Origin: Argopecten irradians
Taxonomy: Eukaryota > Mollusca > Bivalvia > Pectinida > Pectinidae
Direction of reading: 5' to 3'
Length of the DNA stretch: 64,000 nt
Assembly (NCBI RefSeq): GCF_041381155.1
Contig: NC_091134.1
Location: forward strand, 71,011,469 to 71,075,468
A model generated the notes under the pieces. The model was not told the origin of the DNA. It made no database searches and saw only the letters and a list, made by a program, of their open reading frames with translations. The position numbers and the translations under genes are program-made. Below, piece after piece: positions 42,682 through 52,941 of this stretch. Positions within the stretch are counted from its first letter, which is position 1; each line of letters opens with the position of its first letter.

Positions 42682-43413
42682 TTAAGAGAATTTCACATAC
42701 AACTTTTTTAGCCAGTATCTTGACAGCATGTGGCCTGGGTGGATCCCATCTGTAAGGAGACTGTAAGCTATGGATTCGGTAGCATATGCACGATTGCTTT
42801 TACTATTTCTCAGCAAGTCTACAGCTAAGCGAGGAGATCGGACTCCTACTCGTTCGTTTAATTGACGAATACCTTGGTTGAGGCTGTCCACATGATTGCG
42901 CAACGTAAGATCATCATTTTTATAAATATCACTGTTGGCATGTCCTTTGTGGTGGTTCCATATTCTTATAGAGTAGTACGGACACTCCAGGATAGTGAGA
43001 GTGACTTTGTTGTGGTGATCTTGTTTAATACTGTCCAACCTTTCATACTGTAAAAGTGTTTCATCGACAGAATTTTGATGATTTAATCGGATGAAACGTC
43101 CCGTCTTGGTAGTTAAATCACACGTGCCAGTCCACAAGACAATATGGATCTGCCCTTATCGCTGTACTAGACTCCGGACATTATTCTGTATATAGTCTAT
43201 AGTGGCTGTTGTACCCCTCCCACGGACACATCTCCAGATTATTCGTTTTTCTAAATCATTGTTCACAACATTTTGTAATCGTATACCTTTGCTCGAGGAT
43301 ACAAAGATAAGAGTTCTTCTTATAGAGTTAATATCATATTCTGGCATAGGCTTGTCCAGATATTTTCTAAGTTTAGACACACTCATGACACAATGATAAA
43401 TGTTTTTGTTCAC
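42682..43413 (-). CDS. LINE-associated SGNH/GDSL-esterase-like ORF
   Basis: Two frames in the same phase (43413-43156 and 43137-42682), split by one TAA, give one domain. FVSSSKGIRLQN has a Ser where the GDS nucleophile sits, VLWTGTCDL corresponds to the G-x-N-D block, and DGIHPGHML has the Asp-x-x-His of block V. Esterase domains in ORF1 of CR1-like LINEs are established. Here the Asn of block III is replaced by Cys, so activity is uncertain. It could also be a separate captured gene, but the order esterase, PHD, RRM, EN, RT on one strand argues for one LINE. Confidence 0.65.
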
Positions 43414-43559
43414 GTTGTACCATGTTTACCATTCACGATGTATAACTGGCGATGACATTGTTAATTAATTAAGAGCTCAGGTAATTAATAACATGATTAA
43501 AATGGTTTTAAGGGCACGCGGCACATAAATATCAAAACCAAATCGACAAATCGACAATA

Positions 43560-43622
43560 ATTTCAACTCGCGGGAACGCGGGGTGGGGGGTGGGGGGTCG
43601 GGGGGGGGGGGGGGGGTGGGAT
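43560..43622 (+). other. G-rich tract with quadruplex potential
   Basis: At least five runs of four or more G, including one of about 18, on the plus strand just inside the right TTAA end. Confidence 0.6.
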
Positions 43623-43639
43623 TTTACACAGAGAGATGT

Positions 43640-43674
43640 GTAAAATGACAATGTAGACTGAATTGTCCCTTTAA
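43640..43674. mobile_element. Right end of a TTAA-type element
   Basis: gactgaattgtccct followed by TTAA (43671-43674) is the inverted match of the left end at 36256-36274. The two may be the ends of one element split by the LINE. Confidence 0.5.
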
Positions 43675-44090
43675 CATATTCGTATTACAATATTATCAAC
43701 AAACATGTCCAACTTTCAAACAATGAATCACCCAACTGGAGGTCGATAGCCTGAATCGGCGCACGTGAAAAATACAGCTATTTTCCGTCAGTGCCGAGTA
43801 CAGCGACTAATGGTAGGTGTTGCAGGATGAAATGTACCTGACGTAACGCGCGACGTTGGTGACATATTGCGTAACACATAAAGGACGTCGTTTTGACGGT
43901 GCTTTTCTGACGCGTTATTATCATAATGCATGTTTTACCGTTATCCAATATATACATGTACCATTAAAAAAGGATGATACACTATTATAAATAACGAACA
44001 TTTACAGGCTAGACTATGCATATAGGAGTGAATTTTATTTCCTCATGACTATGTTCACTATTTTTATTGAGGCTTACTTGAACTTACGGA

Positions 44091-44152
44091 GCCGCGATGG
44101 CCGAGTGGTTAAAATAATGTAATATCATCGCGTCGTCGTCGCGGATTTGACT
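44091..44152 (+). repeat. Decayed tRNA-derived SINE head
   Basis: gccgcgatggccgagtggtt is the start and box A of a Leu/Ser-type tRNA. A degenerate box B (gcggatttgact) follows about 34 bp later. It is too decayed to be a tRNA gene and resembles the head of molluscan SINEs. Confidence 0.5.
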
Positions 44153-44269
44153 ATAAATATTAAAGCACTTTTCCTATGACCGATGTTGATCAATTTTCTT
44201 TCAATTTTAGTACAGATCGATTTCTAATCACGCTTTTTAAATGGCGTGCCTGAAGTTACTATTGAGAAT

Positions 44270-44547
44270 CACAGGGGTCTGAGAATTAGTACATTGTACA
44301 ATGAATATCAATTTGGACCTAACAGAGTGCCCGTACATTATTTTAGACGCTTTATGGATCTAGATAAAAATCGGTAATATTCGTATTCTACATGTACACT
44401 GTACTCGTATAATACACCACGAAGAGAATGAAATTTCCTGATTTTTTTATTATCTAGACTCCTACACATCTAAAAAGGGTGTGTGGGCACTCTGGTGTGT
44501 CTAAATATATGTATGTATTAACTGTAACTATATCTCAGATCCCTGTG
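44270..44547. mobile_element. 278-bp miniature element with CACAGGG(G/A)TCTGAGA ends
   Basis: Left end cacaggggtctgagaatta, right end tatctcagatccctgtg, with a second inner inverted pair (cagagtgcccgtac / gtgggcactctgg). A right-hand relative lies at 31928-32053. No clear target duplication and no coding capacity. Confidence 0.6.
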
Positions 44548-45774
44548 TTATGCATTGGACACAAATGAAAATTTAGAGTTTAACACAATTCTAGTTTTCA
44601 AGTCCGGGTTCTCAGGTTTATCTTCTTCTCAACGGCCACTTACATTCGGAAAATCAAAAATAATTTTTACTTTTAATTGAATAAATGTTTATGTGAGTTT
44701 ATTTATTGAATGGCAAACTACACCGTTCGGTCGCACCAGATATGCAGTCACAAGGACATTTTCCAGCATGCATCACGCACTTGTCAATTTTGTATATATT
44801 CTAGATCTCTTTATAAGTGAAATGATTGTGTATAGAAGAAACATGTACCTGTATGACAACGAATATGTCTTCTACAAATCTTATAGTCTGGCTTCAAATG
44901 TTCAGTAATTGTTTTTATGAAATCCGATTTTAGCTAGGCCTAGACCTATAGATGTAATTTGACATGTTTCAAACTGACATTACGTAACGCGTCGTCGTGA
45001 CGTTTGGTCTTACGTCGTTATAAAGGTGGACAATTTACGGAATTTTTAAAATACGCAGTTATTTTTTTATTATTGATCGCAAAATCAAAATAAAAAGTGT
45101 TATAAAATTTTCAGTTAGGACACATTGCGAATACGATTTTATATCGATATTCAATATTTCCTAATATGCTGATGAATGTCACTAAAATCGCTATATTTTC
45201 AAAAAGTAATAGAAAATCACTGGGTGGACAAATTACGGAATTTTTTATTTTCTGTGTTTTAAGTGAAAGCGTCCTTATAACAGGGCTATATCATATGTAT
45301 GATAAATTCAATAAAAACACATTTCGTACATTATTTCAAATACTTGAAATAACTTACAGTTTTCTCTCAATGTTGCTATGAAATTGAACATCGTTTTCTC
45401 TGGGTTAAGCGTTACATTTTGGCAAAGGTAAATAATGACGGTTTTACAACATCGTACATCATCTAACACCATTGAAAGATCATGAATGTCATTTGACATA
45501 TAATAACGCATCTTTGAATCATGTTCATTTATTTTTGTGTATTTTAGTGCGATTTTAGATCATTTTTGGAAACGAACACTCCGGTAAATGTTACGCGTTA
45601 CATGCCGTTATCTTGGTGTTTTGGAGAAATTAAACGCGATTAAAATGTTTTTATGATTCGCTTTTCGCCTTTATTACCCATAAAATCAAAGTACATTAAA
45701 AACCGTTTTCACTGATATATAATACGATGCAGGTATATGAAAAGAAAAGAAAACCACAACGCTTTAAGTAGAGC

Positions 45775-45930
45775 ATATATGTATTTTGAGACGACGTCAC
45801 CAATATCGCGCGCTACGTGACCGCTGGCCGGTGGTTTTTCTCCGGGTACTCCGGCTTTCCTCCACCAACAAACCTGGCACGTCCTTACATGACCCTTGCT
45901 GTTAATAGGACGTAAAACTAAACAAACCAA
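45775..45930 (+). repeat. SINE tail domain
   Basis: tctccgggtactccggcttt, cctccaccaacaaacctggc and gctgttaataggacgtaaaa then an A/C-rich tail. I recognise this as a widely recurring molluscan SINE tail. The tail phrase is shared with 3590-3930. Confidence 0.6.
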
Positions 45931-47356
45931 ACTACGTCACTGTAGGTCTATTCTGTCATTATAAAGCATATTAAACATGGCGAATACGAAATACGCATAG
46001 TTTGTCTTTACTGGTTTTATTAATTTATTTCAAAAAACGATTGCTAGAAATGTTTATCAGAATACATAGCATTATTTGTTTATTTTTTGCAAAGAAAACA
46101 CATACTTTGTACATTTATGTGTGTCTTATAAAAAGTCTTTTTGAAAGCACTTTAGACTCTTATCCGGATTGTTTTCGACCGGCTCCGGAACTATAACCAG
46201 ATGTTTTAGAATTCTATATCCTGCTTCCGTTTTTTATTCGAGATAAACACGTGCACGTGTTTGGTATTTTTAAAAACATTTTACATCGACATTGAATGTC
46301 AGTATATGAAGAATGACTAAAGGAGGGGGTATATACACTGTATATTCATATTAAGGTATTTACGACCAACGAAATTTGTCGTTAATGGTTCAGATTTTCT
46401 TTCTAATACGCTCGGCCGATGTCGACGGGTCCGAACAGTCCTAACACCCTTGGACAGTTAGACTATTTCATGTAGCTCAGTAGGGTAGCTACAACATGTG
46501 GACAGAAACATATATACCTAATCTATGTTTTTGATGTAGATGTATGGCCGTGCCAAAATGTATGACACCTGCTTAATATTCGCAATACTCACGATATTTG
46601 TTGTCGAACCGAATTCATCGGTCTTACGTAGTTTTGTATCTGTCAAATGCTGGTGTTTGGTCACGGGCTAGCTAGTTCTCAACATGTCTATATATGTCTA
46701 TAACCAATTAAAGACATTAAACTTTTGCTAACATTTTTACTTTATATAAAGGTTAGGTATATAACCAAATCTGTCAATAAAGCTATTTTTGCCAGTCTTT
46801 TTGGACCTAATCATCCCACTTTCTCAAAATAAGGAATTTGTGATACGGTAGGCATTATTTACTTTATGAAAAATTGTTTAAAATGACCACAGGTTTATTA
46901 AAAAATGAAAATCATTTGAAAAAGTGGTAAATGAGAAATTTAAATGCCCACTAGTACCGCATTTGCAAAATGAAAAATAAAATGTTACATGCAATTATAA
47001 CACTAGTATATCTAGATGTATATCGGTAAGATGAGGTTGAAGCACAACCTCATCACCAAGCAAATTGTTTTCTTCCAGATACACCAGGCCGTTGAAACTG
47101 AAATTTGTTTATTTTTTTTTGAGGGGGAGTGCCATGTCAAGAAAGAGGTTAATTATTTACAGTGTATGACATTATTTATTTTGGTGCAGAAAATGTAAGA
47201 TCATTCCCTTTGTAAAACTAAATAATTTGTAACTGCTGTGCCTGCAATGAGCATAGTGTAATTCATTCAACTACTTTGTGATTAGTATGACATGTACAAC
47301 GTACTATGTGAAAGATAAAAGGTTTTTGGTAGTTATATAATTAAATTATTCTACAG

Positions 47357-50300
47357 GTAGGATGTCTAATATGAAGAACAAGCAAGATTTGCTGGAAAAG
47401 CTTCCTAACCTTTTTCTGGACCCTTTGTATACCAAGAAGGTATGTCAGGTGTGTCGTTCAGTTATTCTGGATATTGTGGCAAGGGCCAGAGAAACATCAG
47501 AGACACCTCATCAACATTGGGATCACAACAACAGAAAGTTCTGTCAGGCTCTGAGCATTGCTGTTACACTATGTCCAGACTTACAAGGGTCAGTATTTAC
47601 ATGTACTAATGATCCAAACCATAAATACTTCAACAGACTCAACTAACTTAGTTTGTGAGTGGTAACTGATGATTCATCAAATGACCGGCTTTATTTCATT
47701 TTTCTACAGCTAAGCTTATTTTAGTACTTGAAAAATCTAAATTGTCACTCACAGCTAGAATGTAATACCTCTTACATTTGTAGGTGGTACATTATTATTT
47801 GGAATTCATATCTTAAATATAGTATTAAATTCAATTAATTATTGATAATTATTACTTAAAGATGCTCTACCGGCGACAAATGGTAATTTTTCTCTATAAA
47901 AAACAAGAGCAGATGATTTAGAATTTTTCTTTAGTTACAAAAGTTACTTACTTTATACTATACCATAACCACCATTGAAAAGTTTGAGCTTCTAATTTTA
48001 CTCGAAGATAAAAATATCAAAAATAATTAATTGCATCCCGAAAAATTCCGTATCACTATGTCCTATGCATCGCAAGCAAAACAAATAATTCCAAATTATT
48101 TATTGTGTAAATTAGACATAAATATACACGATTAAACACCAATCATTGTTCAAATGATGAATATCATTTATGCTCCATCAGCGGTGGAGCATCTTTAAAT
48201 ACCCACTACCTTCCCGAAACAACTTTTATTTTTTTCAATGTAAATGTAAAACGAGACTGTTAATTTTGTAGAGTCACAAAAGTTTTTAACTTACTGTTAA
48301 TACTACACATATCATCACCTTCTGAACATTTTGATTAAAATAAAATAATGTGGGTCGTCGTATGTTTCCCACTGTTGTCCTAAATACTGCACACTAGTTG
48401 ACTCTCAATGTACTAGACAGCAAAAGGCCCAAAACAGTGAAATGACTTTGTTATCATATATATATTACGGAGTAAATCTTGCTTATGTTTGATGTTGTAA
48501 TCAGCTCATCTTAGGTCATCGGTATATATTTTTCGTATGTTATTAATGTTTTAAAGAAATTGTTATGTTTTACTCCGGAAAGGTAGTGGGCCTTTAAGGT
48601 TTTTGATTTTTTGTAAGGTTATCAAAGTCAGAAGTATGTGTAATTATCATATATGTACTATTCTCTGACTGTAGATATACCCTCAGCTACCTGAGACAGT
48701 GTGGTCTGAACTTGCCATCAGCAGTGAAAAGTACAGGAAAGATGATGGCAGAGTCAGAGAAACAAGTAAGTCTTCTCATATCCTGATGTGGTCATTTCTA
48801 CTCTTTTGTTGGAATTTAGTCGATTGTGTGAAACAAGTCTTTTACAGAAAATCAGACATCAATATTTAAATGACTTTACAAGACAAAATAAATATAAGTA
48901 ATAATTTACAAGATATTGATTTGATAGTAAAAATTTTAAAATAACCATGCATCAGTAAGATAATGTTGATCTTTCTTTTTAGCCCACCACCATCAGTCCT
49001 TAGTCCATCCATCCTTCCATCCGTTAACATTCTTGTTACCGCTCAGAAAGTACTAAAATTCACTGTTCCCCTAGGTCCCTAGTTGTTCATATTGCATTTT
49101 AGGACTGATCAGTGAACTAGATGGCCAGGCCTACAACATAGATTTTGATAGTTGAAATTTGTTACCGCTAATTCTCAGAAAGTCCTGAAAGGATCTGTAT
49201 CAAATTTATGTGTAGGTTTCCCCAGGGCATTAGTTGTGCACATTGGATTTTGGGACAGATCAGTCAACAAGATGGTCAACAAGCCATCATCTGGGAATCT
49301 GATAATTGAAGTTTGTTACCATTATTTCTCAGAAAGTCCTGAAGGGATCTATCAAAATAATTTCTTATGTATATTCCCCTAGGACCCTAGTTGTGTATAT
49401 ACCATTTTTAGACTAATTGGTCTACAAGATGGATGACAGACCTCCATCTTGGATTTTGATAATTGAAGTTTGTTACCGCTATTTCTTAGTAAGTAATGAA
49501 GGAATCTGTCTCAAGTTTCGTATGGGATTTCATTAAGAGATTGCATTTAATCTTTAAATTTGATAGATTTGGAAACAATGAATTGCATATTGTGAATCTC
49601 ATTTACATGTATCAGATTTGTGTAACAGATCATTAAAAGAAATCAGATGAAAAGTTGGTGATATTTTTTTCCAGCAGGTTGAAGAACTGGCGGAGATGAT
49701 CTGGAGATTTGTCCATGTGTTGGGGAGACGTATGGCTGTCCATGTTCCATTAGATGTCCTTATGACCTATCTCGGTCAATATAGTGACCAGGCTAGGATT
49801 GTATGGTAAGTCACCAGGGAACAGGACCGTTAGGTGTCCTATCTCAGTAAATATAGTGACCAGGCTAGGATTGTATGGTAAGTCACCAGGGAACAGGACC
49901 ATTAGGTGTCCTATCTCAGTAGATATAGTGACCAGGCTAGGATTGTATGGTAAGTCACCAAGAAACAGGACCGTCCGACCGTTAGGTGTCCTATCTCAGT
50001 AACTATAGTGACCAGGCTAGGATTGTATGGTAAGTCACCAGGGAACAGGACCGTTAGGTGTCCTATCTCAGTAAATATAGTGACCAGGCTAGGATTGTAT
50101 GGTAAGTCACCAGGGAACAGGACCATTAGGTGTCCTATCTCAGTAGATATAGTGACCAGGCTAGGATTGTATGGTAAGTCACCAGGAAACAGGACCGTCC
50201 GACCGTTAGGTGTCCTATCTCAGTAACTATAGTGACCAGGCTAGGATTGTATGGTAAGTCACCAGGGAACAGGACTGTTAGGTGCCCTTTCTCAGTAACT

Positions 50301-52941
50301 ATAGTGACCAGGCTAGGATTGTATGGTAAGTAACCAGGAAACAGGACCGTCCGACCGTTAGGTGTCCTATCTCAGTAACTATAGTGACCAGGTTAGGATT
50401 GTATGGTAAGTAACCAGGAAACAGGACCGTTAAGTGCCCTATCTCAGTAACTATAGTGACCAGGCTAGGATTGTATGGTAAGTCACCAGGGAACAGGACC
50501 GTTAGGTGTCCTATCTCAGTAACTATAGTGACCAGGCTAGGATTGTATGGTAAGTCACCAGGGAACAGAACAGGACATTTAGGTGTCCTATCTCAGTAAC
50601 TATAGTGACCAGGCTAGGATTGTATGGTAAGTAACCAGGGAACAGGACATTTAGGTGTCCTATCTCAGTAACTATAGTGACCAGGCTAGGATTGTATGGT
50701 AAGTCACCAGGAAACAGAACAGGACATTTAGGTGTCCTATCTCAGTAACTATAGTGACCAGGCTAGGATTGTATGGTAAGTAACCAGGGAACAGGACATT
50801 TAGGTGTCCTATCTCAGTAACTATAGTGACCAGGCTAGGATTGTATGGTAAGTAACCAGGGAACAGGACCGTTAGGTGTCCTATCTCAGTAAATATAGTG
50901 ACCAGGCTAGGATTGTATGGTAAGTAACCAGGAAACAGGACCGTTAAGTGCCCTATCTCAGTAACTATAGTGACCAGGCTAGGATTGTATGGTAAGTAAC
51001 CAGGGAACAGGACCGTTAGGTGTCCTATCTCAGTAAATATAGTGACCAGGCTAGGATTGTATGGTAAGTAACCAGGAAACAGGACCGTTAAGTGTCCTAT
51101 CTCAGTAACTATAGTGACCAGGCTAGGATTGTATGGTAAGTTACCAGGGAACAGGACCGTCCGACCGTTAGGTGTCCTATCTCAGTAACTATAGTGACCA
51201 GGCTAGGATTGTATGGTAAGTCACCAGGGAACAGGACCGTCCGACCGTTAGGTGTCCTATCTCGGTAAATATAGTGACCATGCTAGGATTGTATGGTAAG
51301 TAACCAGGGAACAAGACCGTCCGACCGTTAGGTGTCCTATCTCAGTAACTATAGTGACCAGGTTAGGATTGTATGGTAAGTAACCAGGAAACAGGACCGT
51401 TAGGTGTCCTATCTCAGTAACTATAGTGACCAGGCTAGGATTGTATGGTAAGTAACCAGGGAACAGGATGTTAGGTGTCCTATCTCAGTAGATATAGTGA
51501 CCAGGCTAGGATTGTATGGTAAGTCACCAGGAAACAGGACCGTCCGACCGTTAGGTGTCCTATCTCAGTAAATATAGTGACCAGGCTAGGAATGTATGGT
51601 AAGTCACCAGGGAACAGGACCGTTAGGTGTCCTATCTCAGTAACTATAGTGACCAGGCTAGGATTGTATGGTAAGTAACCAGGGAACAGGACACTTTGGT
51701 ATCCTATATCTGGTACCAATGGTAAGAGAGAGAAATAAATATATTATATGAATTAGTTTTAGCAACCTAATTAATTCAGTCAAAGGTTGTAAATGTGTAG
51801 TTTATGATATAAGGGAGATATCTCTGTATCAGATGTTGTCTGTTGACCAGGTTATGTGCTGACAGTGTAGCTGTATTGTTGGGTATGACCTCAGGACAGA
51901 GAGATGCCCTGGTGTCCTCCACACTACAGACCGAGGAGGAGGGAGTTCTGTCTACACTAAAACTACAGTAAGTACAATGGTTCTGTCTGTGTAACCTTGA
52001 GATTAAAATTAAACAAATGTGTATGTATAATGTATGACACATTCTCAGAATTTTTACTCGTTGAATGTTTTCTTGAAATTTTAGAAGGATTTGAGAGGAA
52101 ACTTATCTAGGTATAACTCAGACTATAATCATTAAAGATTGTAAAAATATTTAAACATATAACAATGTTAAGTAAATTTTTTTCTGACCAACAGCAGAGT
52201 TTAATAGTTGTTTCTTAATCCATATTTTATGGAAAAAAATCATAATTGATATCAATGTTATTAATCTTCAACTGACATGTTTATGTGTGTCAAGTGTGTA
52301 TGGTACTAGACTTACTTAGATGGTAGGGGCACTAACTGTCAAGTGTGTATGGTACTAGACTTACTTAGATGGTAGGGGCACTAACTGTCAAGTGTGTATG
52401 GTACTAGACTTACTTAGATGGTAGGGGCACTAACTGTCAAGTGTGTATGGTACTAGACTTACTTAGATGGTAGGGGCACTAACTGTCAAGTGTGTATGGT
52501 ACTAGACTTACTTAGATGGTAGGGACACTAACTGTCAAGTGTGTATGGTACTAGACTTACTTAGATGGTAGGGGCACTAACTGTCAAGTGTGTATGGTAC
52601 TAGACTTACTTAGATGGTAGGGACACTAACTGTCAAGTGTGTATGGTACTAGAGTTACTTAGATGGTAGGGGCACTAACTGTCAAGTGTGTATGGTACTA
52701 GACTTACTTAGTTGGTAGGGGCACTAACTGTCATGTTATCAATTACAGACACATCAATTGGTGTCAGAAGTGTGGACTGTCAGACCCTCTGATGGAGGAT
52801 CACTCTGTGGCGTTGCCCCTGGAGATCCCAGAGCAGAATCTGACTGAGGTCATCCAGGGACTGGATCAGGCTGACCTCCATCACAGTGTGGTCCTGGTGT
52901 CGGGTATCCTTTTACCTAGGATTAGAAGTACAGACGACAAG
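47357..52941 (+). CDS. MDN1: MDN1 exons 1-5: N-terminal helical region
   Basis: Encodes QDLLEKLPNLFLDPL through SVVLVSGILLPRI, weakly conserved against vertebrate midasin but collinear (LLLDL, CVSMSKLIGNHPDVLP and VTAVCGVVLPG positions). Exon 3 ends in tg|gtaagt and exon 4 restores Trp. Its donor is the seed of the 26-copy array. Exon 5 is entered from the 49-bp array. Confidence 0.85.

Larger units (their letters stand above)
43675..47356. other. Intergenic stretch upstream of MDN1
   Basis: CpG dinucleotides are commoner than elsewhere around 43740-43920 and 45780-45930. Small frames (44693-44908, 45166-45381, 47016-47198 and others) have no recognisable domain. The first, probably non-coding or very short, MDN1 exon must lie here, but I cannot place it. 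Repeats inside are listed separately. Confidence 0.4.

Noticed and set aside
49784-51719. Frames with RLGLYGKSPGNRTV repeats (plus) and FPGDLPYNPSLVTI repeats (minus)
   Set aside because: Products of the 72-bp intronic array, with no start context or domain.
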